A DNA stretch of 64,000 bases, from the NCBI GenBank assembly GCA_018971625.1, contig JAGXAJ010000003.1, positions 1-64,000 of the forward strand, given 5' to 3'. Source of the DNA: Pseudomonadota bacterium (GTDB lineage Bacteria; Pseudomonadota; Alphaproteobacteria; Rhizobiales; Xanthobacteraceae). A program made the position numbers and the translations under genes. The number at the start of each line of letters is the position of its first letter. Position 1 is the first letter of the stretch. Below are positions 26,521-35,548 of the stretch, piece after piece. The notes under the pieces are model-generated. The model searched no databases, had not been told where the DNA came from, and saw only the letters and a list, made by a program, of their open reading frames with translations.

Positions 26521-27036
26521 ATGTTCGTTCGATTGAGCGCGGCAATCGCCGCCGTCAGCCTCATAAGCGGTGCCGCCTTCGCGGCAGGCCCGACCGATCC
26601 GCAGATCGCCCATATCGCCTATACCGCGGGTACGATCGATATCGCCGCCGCCAAGCAGGCGCTGTCCAAGACCAGCAACAAGGAGGTCAAGGCATTCGCC
26701 CAGGACATGGTGCGCGACCATGAAGCCGTGAACAAGAAGGCGCTGGACCTCGTCAAGAAGCTCAAGGTGACGCCGGAAGACAACGACACCAGCAAGACCC
26801 TGCAGAAAAACGCCAGCGCCAAGCTCGAGGAACTCTCGAAGCTGAAGGGCGCGGAGTTCGACAAGGCCTACATCGCCAACGAGGTCGCCTACCACAAGGC
26901 GGTCGACAACGCGCTGGAGACCACGCTGATTCCATCCGCCAGTAACGCCGAGCTGAAAAGCCTGCTGGAGACCGGCCTGAAGATTTTCCAGGGTCATGAG
27001 CAGCACGCCGAACAAGTCGCCTCCGAACTGAAGTAA
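26521..27036 (+). CDS. DUF4142 periplasmic protein
   Basis: A 171-residue protein with a cleavable signal (LSAAIAAVSLISGAAFAAG) and the four-helix DUF4142 fold, distantly ferritin-like: QIAHIAYTAGTIDIAAAKQAL, VKAFAQDMVRDHEAVNKKAL, and a C-terminal HEQHAEQVASEL. Members are periplasmic or outer-membrane proteins of uncertain function, often induced by stress. It is followed 11 bp later by a cupredoxin and lies behind an ECF-type promoter, so it is likely in the sigma factor's regulon. Confidence 0.92.
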   Translation: MFVRLSAAIAAVSLISGAAFAAGPTDPQIAHIAYTAGTIDIAAAKQALSKTSNKEVKAFAQDMVRDHEAVNKKALDLVKKLKVTPEDNDTSKTLQKNASAKLEELSKLKGAEFDKAYIANEVAYHKAVDNALETTLIPSASNAELKSLLETGLKIFQGHEQHAEQVASELK

Positions 27037-27047
27037 GGAAGCTGTCA

Positions 27048-27365
27048 ATGACGCCGAGATGGATTGTCCCGATCGTTGCAGCGCTGGCGCTGGGGATCTC
27101 CGTCTCGGCGCAGGCTGCCACCGTCGAGATATCAATGGAAAACCTGGAAATCTCGCCGGCCGAGGCCTCGGCCAAAGTCGGCGATACCGTCAGGCTGGTC
27201 AACAAGGACGACTTCGCCCACACCGCCACCGCGCGAAACGGCGATTTCGACATGATGATACCGCCAAAGAAGACCGTCAGCATGGTTTTGAAGAAAGCCG
27301 GCAAGGTCGAATATTATTGCCGCTTCCATCCCAACATGAAGGCTGTGCTCAACATCGTGCCGTGA
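27048..27365 (+). CDS. Cupredoxin-domain protein (plastocyanin/amicyanin-like)
   Basis: A 105-residue exported blue-copper-type protein with a signal peptide (IVAALALGISVSAQAA). Copper ligands can be placed: the histidine in VNKDDFAHTATARN, then the C-x4-H-x4-M-like arrangement in YYCRFHPNMKAVL. This is the expected type 1 copper geometry of a single small cupredoxin. It probably carries electrons or binds copper in the periplasm. It is co-transcribed with the DUF4142 gene. Confidence 0.92.
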   Translation: MTPRWIVPIVAALALGISVSAQAATVEISMENLEISPAEASAKVGDTVRLVNKDDFAHTATARNGDFDMMIPPKKTVSMVLKKAGKVEYYCRFHPNMKAVLNIVP

Positions 27366-28348
27366 AAGCGTCGCCCTGTGCGGGCCCTTTCGCCCATAGC
27401 GATCGTCCGAATCAAGTCTCAAACAGCAGCAACTGTCATACCCCGCGAAAGCGGGGTATCCAGTATGCTGTGACCTCTCGTTTCCACCACTAACACTCTG
27501 GAATACCGGGTCCCCGCCTGCGCGGGGACGACGAGGCACAATTCCGCATTCTCGCGACATGAAGCGCCCGAGCTTTTGCAAATCGTTCCGCCCTAACCCC
27601 AGTGAGGGGCGCCGGGAATGCCGGGTGTTCGATGCACCCGTGGTTGGTGCAAAAAATGCACCGGGTAGTTGCCACAGGTTCACCGGTTCCACCCCGGCAT
27701 TCCCTGCGCAATGGTTTTACGGCTTATTGCGCGCTCTCCCGGGCGACCGGGCGTTCTTGCCACCCTCGTCCCTGAGAAGCGTTAGCTTCTTAAGAACTTG
27801 ACGCCAGCGTCGGGGCGTCAGGACCACACGACTTCGCCGTGCGCGGGCAACATCATTCGTCTCGTGACGCTGCCGCGCCCATCGCATTCCCGCCCCACGT
27901 TTCGTGACGATCGCGATACGCCCTCTTCTCGGGTACGGGATGACCCGATAAGCCGCTGATTTGGGCCGGAAGAAAACAGAAATATCTTTTCGCGGGCGAC
28001 TGGACGGTGCAAATCAGCTTGAACCGTCAAGCGAATTTCGATTTTGCGCGCAAGCCGTTTTCGCCCCGACCTCGCTTGCTCCACCGAACGCGGCTTCATC
28101 CCGAAGCGCAGCTTTTGCTGCAGGTCTCGAAGGATGAGGCGGCAATGCGAGGCGACCTTCCTTTCTCTCGTAAGTTTAAGGGGAGAAGGTGCCCTCGCGA
28201 AAGCGAGGCAGCGGTGCATGCTTGCCTGGCTGTGCGACGCAGCGTAACATTCGATGAAAGCCAGATGGAACCAGCAGCGCGTACCACCGTTGGCTAGCTC
28301 GTAGTACCCAAGCAGTCTCGACCGGCTCAAATATTGGAAAGATCGGCC
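27366..28348. repeat. Repeat-rich intergenic region without a supported gene
   Basis: The first part holds two short palindromic units (ACCCCGCGAAAGCGGGGTAT and GTCCCCGCCTGCGCGGGGAC). The middle part, about 27560-27800, carries both-strand ORFs of a kind I associate with dispersed repeats in Bradyrhizobium rather than genes. A third part near 28170-28230 has GGGGAGAAGGTGCCCTCGCG-type repeat sequence. No gene is supported. Confidence 0.55.
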
Positions 28349-28585
28349 ATGCGCGCCTTGATCGTCTTGTCACTGACGGCAATCGTTTTCGGCTCGAACC
28401 CTTGTGAGGCCGGTATGAGCACCGGACCGCACGACGTCGCCGTTAGGACGCCCGCTGCCCACCATGCGACGATGAGCCACCGTCGGGGACGCGTCCATCA
28501 CGCCCGGCGCATTGGCGGTCCAATCGCCGCGGTTGGTGCGGTTGGCAATGCGATCGGTAATACGATCGGCGGAATCTTCCGCTAA
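28349..28585 (+). CDS. Small exported histidine/arginine-rich protein
   Basis: A 78-residue protein with a signal-like N-terminus (MRALIVLSLTAIVFGSNPCEAG), a His/Arg-rich middle (HHATMSHRRGRVHHARR) and a glycine-rich hydrophobic end (IGGPIAAVGAVGNAIGNTIGG). GGAAAG precedes the ATG. Function unknown; the middle could bind metal or nucleic acid but nothing proves it. Confidence 0.6.
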   Translation: MRALIVLSLTAIVFGSNPCEAGMSTGPHDVAVRTPAAHHATMSHRRGRVHHARRIGGPIAAVGAVGNAIGNTIGGIFR

Positions 28586-28586
28586 G

Positions 28587-28757
28587 TCAGCCAAGCCTCT
28601 AAGCCGCCAAGCCTCTAAGCCGCCAAGCCTCTAAGTGGGCTAAGCCTCAAAGTGGGCTAAGCCTAAACGGTGGGCTAAGCCTAAACGCCCACTCGCATCA
28701 ACTTGAACCCTGGAACGTCATTAACCTTGGGACGTCATTAACCTTGGGACGTCATTT
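28587..28757. repeat. Two adjacent tandem repeat arrays
   Basis: About six copies of a 16-18 bp unit (CCGCCAAGCCTCTAAG drifting to TGGGCTAAGCCTAAACG) are followed by three copies of the 17-bp unit AACCTTGGGACGTCATT. The array sits directly after the stop of the small exported protein gene. There are no unique spacers, so it is not a CRISPR array. Confidence 0.9.
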
Positions 28758-28852
28758 CCGCGACCTCACCGCCATTCAGCGGCGAAGGCCTTAATAAACG
28801 CGCCTCGTGTGCAACCATGCACACAAGGTCGCCAAGTCGCGGTGATCTCTCT

Positions 28853-29389
28853 CTATTTCTTCGATTTTGAGTGCGAGCTGTTTTTGACTTCCTTGACCTC
28901 CTTGGCCTCTGGCGCACTGGCCGAAGCAACCTGCTGCGAAAGCTGATCGAAACGCGTATGCAGGTTTCCTATGTCGGTCTGAAGAGCGTCTATCGACTTC
29001 TTGACGGACTCAGAACTTGCCGTCGCGGTCCTGTCTACCTTCGTCTCTACCTTCGTCTTGAGAGCGTCGAAATCCGACACCTTGAAAGAGCCCAACCGCG
29101 TTTGTATGGCCGTAAGCTGGGATCCCAGATCCTTGATCTGTGCTTCGATCTGCGAGGTATCGAATGTCGGCGGAGTCTTTGTCTTGGCTTCGAGATTGAG
29201 TACGCGCTTTTCAAGCCCGGCGGTAGCATCCGCCTGGGACGCCGCCTTGGGCGGAGGCGGGACTTCCGCTCTCGCTTCGCTCCCAAGCCGGCCGTTAGTG
29301 CTCCACACCATGGCCACGCTGCCGAAGACCAGCACAAGGACAACAGCTATGCCCCCGATCAAATTATTCGGGCGGTCGTGTTCGATCAT
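28853..29389 (-). CDS. Membrane-anchored coiled-coil protein
   Basis: A 178-residue protein with one N-terminal membrane helix (LIGGIAVVLVLVFGSVAMVW) and a long predicted coiled coil from about residue 60 (LEKRVLNLEAKTK, IEAQIKDLGSQLTAIQTRLG, IDALQTDIGNLHTRFDQLSQQV). It ends in a Lys/Ser-rich tail (SSHSKSKK). The topology suggests a periplasmic coiled coil. No family is recognised. The track starts ten codons earlier; MIEHDRPNN gives a short cytoplasmic tail before the helix and has GGAGGAAACG upstream. Confidence 0.75.
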   Translation of the reverse strand: MIEHDRPNNLIGGIAVVLVLVFGSVAMVWSTNGRLGSEARAEVPPPPKAASQADATAGLEKRVLNLEAKTKTPPTFDTSQIEAQIKDLGSQLTAIQTRLGSFKVSDFDALKTKVETKVDRTATASSESVKKSIDALQTDIGNLHTRFDQLSQQVASASAPEAKEVKEVKNSSHSKSKK

Positions 29390-29419
29390 CACGTTTCCTC
29401 CGTTCAAGTCAGGCGCCAA

Positions 29420-29998
29420 GTATGACGGTCCTGCGGGTATTTGTACAGGGGGGCGCTTAGCCTGGCGCCATCTTCGGAAGCGGCGGGTGAGTTTAGCTGA
29501 GATGCCGGGGTCGGCTGCACCAAAAGGGCTTCATCGCCAACCCCATAGGCTGGCTCGCGTCCCAGCCGGTCCTTCGTTGTTCCCGCGCTTATCGCGCGGG
29601 CGCACTGTATCGCTCAAGATCGATGCTTCCGTGCTCGGCCCCGTGGCTGCGCATCTCCACGCTCTTGATCTTCTCAAGAGGCCCGCCGGGTAATTGACAA
29701 CCTGCCGGGATACGGACGGCTCTGTTCGTGCGTGCTGGAAATAAAGCTGGTCCAAAAGCTTGCCCCACAACAGTGGCGAGATCCGGCTTGTTCCACGCCG
29801 GCCAGCGGGTCCAGCAATCAAGTGTCAGGTGTGATGTTCGCTTCCATTCGCCGCGCGCGGGCGGCGCCCGCCGGTCATATCGATTGCGTCGGAACAGCGC
29901 GCTGGACGCAAATTCAATGTCCCGCCCCTGAAGTGTCAGGCTTGGTTACCCATGCCGTGCAATGCTACTGTTGATTGTCGACGGAGGGGAGCGCAGCC
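29420..29998. other. Stretch without a supported gene
   Basis: Roughly 580 bp. Both-strand ORFs here (for example 29531..29821) have the composition of repeated spurious frames. The last 30 bases contain the ribosome site of the next gene. Nothing else is supported. Confidence 0.45.
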
Positions 29999-30643
29999 GT
30001 GCGCAAATATGATCTGATCGCCATCAGTCTGCTGGTGTTTTCGGCAATCATTGTGGCTGCGATATCCGTCGATCCAAATCAATTCTCGATCAAGGATTGG
30101 CAGCCCCTGATGGCGGCTTTTGCTGCGCTGGGCGCTGCAGGCGTTGCCTACCAGGGCGTGACCCTCACGTACAAGGCGGCCATCCGCAAGGTCGATCTGG
30201 ACCGATCCATTCATGAACAAGAAGTGCGGCGCCGGCAGCGGGGAATCTATCTCAGGACCGCATTGGCAGCGCATATCATGCATCATGAAGCGGATCATTG
30301 CTGCCAGTCGCTCCTGGTGCCTCTAAAACAGGAAACGGCGCCGGCCGTATTCGATCCCAAAATGACCGGCGTGACAACAGATCCGGCCATCGACGAAGCC
30401 TGGCAAAACCTCGACGCGTTTTCGAGATTGACGGCCGACGACCTGTCACGGCTGAAAGTGCAACTCTACAATTATGAGACGGCAACCAAGCGCCTGGAAG
30501 GGCGGCCATTCGAAATTCCCCACGGTCACAAATTTACCGAAGCTCAACAGGAGCTTTGCAACGCCGTCGCCGAGATACGAAGGCTTTGCCTGAGGATTCG
30601 CGACACCTTGCGAAAGGAAGAGATCGTCGTGCCGCACACGTAA
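29999..30643 (+). CDS. Membrane protein with cytoplasmic helical domain
   Basis: A 214-residue protein with two N-terminal membrane helices (LIAISLLVFSAIIVAAISV and PLMAAFAALGAAGVAYQGVTL), then an amphipathic helical domain (VDLDRSIHEQEVRRRQRGIYLRTALAAHIM). No family is recognised; the layout resembles single-gene membrane proteins of unknown role in rhizobia. The start is GTG at 29999: GGAGGGGA lies about 8 nt ahead of it, while the TTG used in the ORF track has no ribosome site. Codon use is less GC-biased than in the core genes. Confidence 0.7.
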   Translation: MRKYDLIAISLLVFSAIIVAAISVDPNQFSIKDWQPLMAAFAALGAAGVAYQGVTLTYKAAIRKVDLDRSIHEQEVRRRQRGIYLRTALAAHIMHHEADHCCQSLLVPLKQETAPAVFDPKMTGVTTDPAIDEAWQNLDAFSRLTADDLSRLKVQLYNYETATKRLEGRPFEIPHGHKFTEAQQELCNAVAEIRRLCLRIRDTLRKEEIVVPHT

Positions 30644-30772
30644 TCTGCCAGGTCTTGAAATACATTTTTTGGTTTCGGGGATGCGAGCCGCCGAAATGTC
30701 GCTTTGGTCGGTAGTGGAGCGGCTGAAGCGCCTTGCTCACTAGGATCCCGGATAGTGGCTCGTTGCGCGAAG

Positions 30773-31270
30773 TTACCTGGCCGCCATGACCTGCCCGTCC
30801 GACCATTTCTGGAGTACGGACGGTTCGGCCACCCCCTCGATGGTCGCAATCTCCCCGTTTCTGGAAATTAGAATAGTGCGTGGTATGTCGCCCTGCCAAG
30901 AGGGATCGACTTCGTATCGAAGCCGTTCGGCAAAGCCGTCACTGAACATCCAGTTCTCCGCTGACGACAATCCAGCACGTTGCAGCATCGACTGCGCCGC
31001 AGAATTCGAGTCCGGAACGAGGTCCGCATCGATCGTAACCACATCGATGGAAGGATTTCGTTTCATGAACGCACCGAGCTGAGGCAATTCGACCTTGCAC
31101 GGCCCGCACGTTACGCCCCAAAAATGCACCAGGGTTGGATGGCCTGCATGCGAATGCAAAAGCTGCTGCCAGCTTCCGCGCTCGAACGACCTTAGCTTCG
31201 ATGACTCGGAAGCGCTCGCTGCAGGCAAACTTACCAAAAGGAGCATCGCGGCAAATGTCATGTACCTCAT
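30773..31270 (-). CDS. Exported thioredoxin-like protein (TlpA type)
   Basis: A 165-residue protein with a signal peptide (FAAMLLLVSLPAASA) and a thioredoxin fold: TLVHFWGVTCGPCKVELPQLGAF contains the CGPC redox site, and IPRTILISRNGEIATIEG carries the cis-proline. It would reduce or oxidise protein thiols in the periplasm, possibly keeping copper-site cysteines reduced. Its start overlaps the stop of the Asp-box protein gene, placing it last in the four-gene operon. Confidence 0.9.
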   Translation of the reverse strand: MRYMTFAAMLLLVSLPAASASESSKLRSFERGSWQQLLHSHAGHPTLVHFWGVTCGPCKVELPQLGAFMKRNPSIDVVTIDADLVPDSNSAAQSMLQRAGLSSAENWMFSDGFAERLRYEVDPSWQGDIPRTILISRNGEIATIEGVAEPSVLQKWSDGQVMAAR

Positions 31271-32478
31271 GGCTCGCCCTCGATGGGTTGCAGATGGTAG
31301 CCGTCGGCTTTCGTCATCCAGGATAGATAGGTTTGATGTCCGTTCGAAACCAGCAAGGGATGATCCGACGAGTCGGCAGTGACCGCGATAACCCGGGGCT
31401 GCGACCAGGTTTTACCGTTATCCGCCGATGTGATGAGATTGACCGAGGTCTTCTCGCCGTCGAATTCCTTCCATACGACCGCGGTCGCATGTGATGCCGA
31501 GATGACGTAGGGGCGTGATGGTGACTTGCCGAGCTGGCCAATCGGCATCGGCTGGGAGAAGGTCTTCCCGCCGTCGCGCGACTGTGCATAGAACAGTCCC
31601 TTGCGAACTCTGCCGTTGGTGTACCAGACGACATGATATGTTCCATCGGGTCCGATCGAAAGACTCGGGCCCTGATGCGGGCATGCCGATATCTGCCAGT
31701 CGTCTTCGCTGATGCGATGGACTTCGCCTGGGGCGCCCTGATCGTTGAACGTCACGATCGCATGATCTCTGATGCCGCCCTCAAAAAGATTCCTGAACGC
31801 CACCACAGCATGACCGGAAGGATCGAATGCGAGGGCAAGACGACAGCATTCGCATGTATTGTCTGCGGCCATCTCAGCCCGCGAATAACTGGCTCCTTCG
31901 TCCTTTGAAGTCGCGAAGAACAGCGCCGCCCCGTCGTATTTCTTGCCGGTCTGTCGAACCGGAACGCGATTCCGCTTGTCGAGCCAGGCGGCGAACAGCG
32001 TGCCATCGGAACTGAAACCAAGCGCCTCGAAGCGCTGGCTTTCGGTATTGTCAGTGATCGGCCGGGGGACAGCGAAAGTCTTACCGCCATCGTTCGACTG
32101 GCTGTAGAACACTTCACCGTTGAACGCTTTGTCCCGGAAAGTTGAGAACGCAACCGCAATATCGCCTTTCCGGTCCAACGCGATCTTCGGACGAGCATCG
32201 GGACCCCCGTCCAGATTAGGTGTACCTTGGGTGATTTGAATGGGAGTGGATAGCGTGCGGCCGCCGTCCTTCGAGCTTGCAACCGATACCTGTCCACCGG
32301 CCATCCATGCCAGCCACAGTGTCCCATCCCGGCCAAAGGCCGGCGTGACTTTGGAGGCGCAACGCAGTTCGACGGTTTCGCAAGCGGCTTGCGAAGCGTG
32401 TTTGTGACTCATCTGGCCCCAGGCGCTTCCCTGGGTGAGAGCGCATGCGAGGGTGAGAATGACGATTCGATACTTCAT
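31267..32478 (-). CDS. Exported Asp-box (BNR) propeller protein, sialidase-like
   Basis: A 403-residue exported protein with a signal (IVILTLACALTQGSAWGQ) and at least four Asp-box repeats: SSKDGGRTL, SQSNDGGKTF, SRDGGKTF and SADNGKTW. These repeats mark a sialidase-type beta-propeller. The arginine triad of true sialidases is not evident, so enzymatic sialidase activity is doubtful. Cysteine-rich TCECCRLAL and HKHASQAACE could bind metal. AGGAA before ATG at 32478 favours this start over the GTG eight codons earlier. It is coupled to both neighbours in the receptor operon. Confidence 0.85.
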   Translation of the reverse strand: MKYRIVILTLACALTQGSAWGQMSHKHASQAACETVELRCASKVTPAFGRDGTLWLAWMAGGQVSVASSKDGGRTLSTPIQITQGTPNLDGGPDARPKIALDRKGDIAVAFSTFRDKAFNGEVFYSQSNDGGKTFAVPRPITDNTESQRFEALGFSSDGTLFAAWLDKRNRVPVRQTGKKYDGAALFFATSKDEGASYSRAEMAADNTCECCRLALAFDPSGHAVVAFRNLFEGGIRDHAIVTFNDQGAPGEVHRISEDDWQISACPHQGPSLSIGPDGTYHVVWYTNGRVRKGLFYAQSRDGGKTFSQPMPIGQLGKSPSRPYVISASHATAVVWKEFDGEKTSVNLITSADNGKTWSQPRVIAVTADSSDHPLLVSNGHQTYLSWMTKADGYHLQPIEGEP

Positions 32479-32498
32479 GGTCGTTCCTCGGTACCACG

Positions 32499-34910
32499 TC
32501 ACCGGAAGGCAAGCTTCATTCCCGCGATGAACGCACGCGGCGATCCGGCATAGATTGATCCGGTCTGGGTCGCCGCCAGCACACTGCCGGGGTTTTGAAC
32601 GCCTGCGGCTGTCACGGTGTTGGCGATATTGTTCGCCGAAGCGATGTAGGTCGTGTCGAAAACGTTTCGCACTTCGAAGAACGCCGTCAGTTGCCGGAAA
32701 TAATCCGACGTCAAGTCGGTTTTGTAATGCAGATTGATGTTGACCAGCTCATATCCCGGCGCCTTCAGAAAATTCGCATTGTCCATGTAGAACGAATCCT
32801 TCCACACCAACTCGACAAAACCCCCCAGGCCGGTCAAGGATCCGTGAAGCTCGTCATAACCCAAGCGGGCGGTCAGTTCGTTCGGTGAAATTCCTGGAAT
32901 CTTGTTGCCGTTCCGGTTGAAGGTGAAATTGCCGATGCTTTCGTTATAGTCGGTGTAGACCTCATCCAGATAGGTATAGGCGGCTGTCAGCTGCCACCCT
33001 TCATAGAAGCCCCACTGGGCGGCAAGTTCGACGCCCCGGTGTTCCGAGTGCGGCGCATTGAACGTGTAAGTGACGTTGGCGACCTGCGTCGCCTGGGTCA
33101 CCAGTTCGTTGTTGAAGAATTCATAGAAGGCAGTAGCGCTCACCTTCACGGCCTTGTTCGGCGTCCAGTCGGTGCCGACGTCATAGCCTACGTTGGTTTG
33201 GGTTTGCAGCGAGGTATTGTTTCCGGGCAGGCCGCTGGGAAGCACGAACAGGTTGCCAACCTGCGGTGTACCATAGCCGGTCGCAACCCGCGCACGCCAT
33301 TGCCATTGGTCGTCCGGCTTGTAGACCAGCGCGAATTCCGGCGCCGTGTTCTGATACTGCGGAACCGCTGTCGTAAGTGTCGTGACAGCGGCCGGATACT
33401 TGAAGGCAGTATTGACGCCATTCAAGGCCGTCGTCTCCCAGCCGATCCCTGCAACCGCGGTCAGCGACGGAATGAGCTTGAGTTCCTCGCGCGCCCGCAT
33501 ACCGTAATTTGTTGTCGACTGGAATTGGGTGCTTTGCAGCAGCCCGAGCGTGGCATTGCCCCCGGGCGCCACGTTGAACGTATAACCGGTCGTCGAGAGC
33601 GTGTTGTACCAGCCGCCGAGCAAGGTCGTGGAGTCCATCCCGAACAACTCGCCGCGCTTGGTGATGTCGCTCATGAAGTTATAGGAAGGATAGTCGCCGA
33701 TCGCGCTGGTCGAGCCCGTGGGTTGATTGATGTTCCGGTCGTCGAAGACGAACTGGTTGCGCCAGGTCGTGGTGTTGTCGAAATCGTGCTCCCACCGGCC
33801 GCCGACGATGGTTCGGCGATCATCCCGCCCTAATCCCGCCTGCACGGCTGTTTCCTTATCTGTACCCGCAGCGTTGTTGAATCCGTTGTTGAACAGCGGG
33901 ACGGTTGCGCAGCCGGGCGCGGCGGTCGCTCCGGTGGTGCAACCTTGCTGGAAAGGATTTTGGTAGTATTGATTAAGGGAAGATCGGATGGGTACCCGGG
34001 TATCCAGATCGTTGTTGATGAGTTTGACCGTGAAACGGTCGTCTGGCGTCGCCTGCAAGGTGCCGAGGAAATTGACGGTCTGGGTGTTGAACCAGCTATT
34101 GCCGATGAACCCGTCGCCCCTTGCGTCGCTAACGAACAGCGATCCTTCGAAGTTGCCGACCTTCTGGCCAAGGGTAAGATAGTTGTTGAGATAGCCGAAG
34201 CTGCCGCCCTCAACCCCGTACTCAAATCCGTTGATGGTGCCGCCAGGCCGTGTCAGGAAGTTCAGCGCGCCGCCTGTAGCGTAATTTCCGTACAATGCCG
34301 ACGAGGGCCCCCGTATGACATCGATTGCGCCATAGGCGTGCGGATCAATCAGATCGCTTCGCGAAAGGCCGTCAGGCTGGGTGACCGGAAAGCCGTCATC
34401 GAAGATCACGATGTTCCTGATCCCGAAACCGTTGCGGGCGTTCGAGCCGCGGATCGAAATCCCGATGTCACGGGGCCCGTTACCCTGTTTCATGTCGATG
34501 CCGGGACTGTCGCCCAGCAGATCGGCGACTGAAAAAACCGGCTTGTTTTGAAACTGGCTGCGGTCGATGGTTGTCGTTGTCTGGCCGGCCGGTGCCTGGT
34601 TGAGGCCGGCACGAGCCGTGCCCGGCGAGACGTTTGGGGCTGCCGCCGCCACGCTTGTTCGCTGAGCGGGCGCCGCCGCCGTTCTTGGTTTGGCCGGTCG
34701 CGAAACCGCTGCGTGCTGGACGGCGGGCTTCTTGGCAGCCCGCTTGGGGACCGCCTGAGGTGGTGCCTGCACGGTCACCGGCGGTAGTGAGTTTTCGTTG
34801 TTCTGGGCGTAAGCCGCATGAAAAGGCGCCGACAACGCAATTTCCAAGGCAATCGCTTCCAAGGCAATCGCGCTCGCACCGCAAAGGGCGCATAACTTCG
34901 ACTTGGACAT
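32499..34910 (-). CDS. TonB-dependent outer membrane receptor
   Basis: An 803-residue TonB-dependent receptor. After the signal peptide there is an Ala/Pro/Lys-rich linker (residues of about 45-100), then the plug domain (SVADLLGDSPGIDMKQGNG, ISIRGSNARNGFGIRNI, IDVIRGPSSALYGNYATGGALNFLT) and a 22-strand-type barrel ending in AFIAGMKLAFR with the terminal aromatic. It imports a scarce ligand through the outer membrane. The DUF2946 gene upstream and the thioredoxin downstream suggest copper or another metal complex; that is inference. The signal peptide contains a perfect 15-bp duplication (AIALEAIALE). Confidence 0.94.
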   Translation of the reverse strand: MSKSKLCALCGASAIALEAIALEIALSAPFHAAYAQNNENSLPPVTVQAPPQAVPKRAAKKPAVQHAAVSRPAKPRTAAAPAQRTSVAAAAPNVSPGTARAGLNQAPAGQTTTTIDRSQFQNKPVFSVADLLGDSPGIDMKQGNGPRDIGISIRGSNARNGFGIRNIVIFDDGFPVTQPDGLSRSDLIDPHAYGAIDVIRGPSSALYGNYATGGALNFLTRPGGTINGFEYGVEGGSFGYLNNYLTLGQKVGNFEGSLFVSDARGDGFIGNSWFNTQTVNFLGTLQATPDDRFTVKLINNDLDTRVPIRSSLNQYYQNPFQQGCTTGATAAPGCATVPLFNNGFNNAAGTDKETAVQAGLGRDDRRTIVGGRWEHDFDNTTTWRNQFVFDDRNINQPTGSTSAIGDYPSYNFMSDITKRGELFGMDSTTLLGGWYNTLSTTGYTFNVAPGGNATLGLLQSTQFQSTTNYGMRAREELKLIPSLTAVAGIGWETTALNGVNTAFKYPAAVTTLTTAVPQYQNTAPEFALVYKPDDQWQWRARVATGYGTPQVGNLFVLPSGLPGNNTSLQTQTNVGYDVGTDWTPNKAVKVSATAFYEFFNNELVTQATQVANVTYTFNAPHSEHRGVELAAQWGFYEGWQLTAAYTYLDEVYTDYNESIGNFTFNRNGNKIPGISPNELTARLGYDELHGSLTGLGGFVELVWKDSFYMDNANFLKAPGYELVNINLHYKTDLTSDYFRQLTAFFEVRNVFDTTYIASANNIANTVTAAGVQNPGSVLAATQTGSIYAGSPRAFIAGMKLAFR

Positions 34911-34999
34911 TTTCTATTCCTGGCGCCGGGCCTGCCGCCGGCTTAAATGATTCACGTGCGGCGTACAAAAGTGCACCGCTTCACAATGGATCGAATCAG

Positions 35000-35374
35000 T
35001 CAGGAAATAGAGGGTGGCGCGCGTGCTTTGGCGTTGGAGCCCGTCCGAGAAGTCGCCAGTTTCGGAGCTTTATCACGCCAGACAACGCTAGCCGCGAAAC
35101 GAACCGGCGCGACAAAACCGGCCGGTTCGGAGGAGACGCCGGGCGCGGCATTGGCCATGAAGCCGCAGCAAAGCACGCAGCTCGCATCATGGTCATGGTA
35201 CTGACCGCCCTTGTCGCTCCCCGTGGAAGACGGGCTGCCATGGCAGATTTCAGCAACACCGAGCGGATTGGAAGCAGCGGCGGCGGCAGCCCACGACGAC
35301 CCTATTGGCGCAATGATCTGCACCAATAAGGCGAACAAAAAGACCGGCAGATACTTCTGTAGCCGCGCCCGCAT
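35000..35374 (-). CDS. DUF2946 family small exported protein
   Basis: A 124-residue protein with an N-terminal hydrophobic signal (YLPVFLFALLVQIIAPIGSSWAAA) and a short His/Cys-rich motif, YHDHDASCVLCCGF, typical of DUF2946. These proteins often accompany copper-related TonB receptors; the motif looks suited to binding a metal. It is the first gene of the operon leading to the receptor, propeller protein and thioredoxin, 89 bp upstream of the receptor. The divergent RND pair begins about 175 bp away. Confidence 0.75.
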   Translation of the reverse strand: MRARLQKYLPVFLFALLVQIIAPIGSSWAAAAAASNPLGVAEICHGSPSSTGSDKGGQYHDHDASCVLCCGFMANAAPGVSSEPAGFVAPVRFAASVVWRDKAPKLATSRTGSNAKARAPPSIS

Positions 35375-35548
35375 TCGGTAATCCCTGAGCAGGGCAATTA
35401 ATCACGCGAAAAACAGGGTGTCCAGCGGCATCGGACGCGGTTGATGCCGAACGTGCATGTCAGGTGGCGCGTTCCAGGCGGCGCTTTGCACTCGAAAGCG
35501 ACGTCAGATAGGCTTCGCGGAATAGCCGCGAAGCGGAGGACCGGACAC

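Noticed and set aside
27559-27801. 80-aa plus-strand ORF
   Set aside because: Looks like translation of a dispersed repeat; both strands are open and no ribosome site is present.
28587-28757. Possible CRISPR array
   Set aside because: Units are directly adjacent and drift in sequence; there are no unique spacers and no cas genes.
31267-32478. Functional sialidase
   Set aside because: Asp-boxes are present but the arginine triad and FRIP-type motif could not be found.
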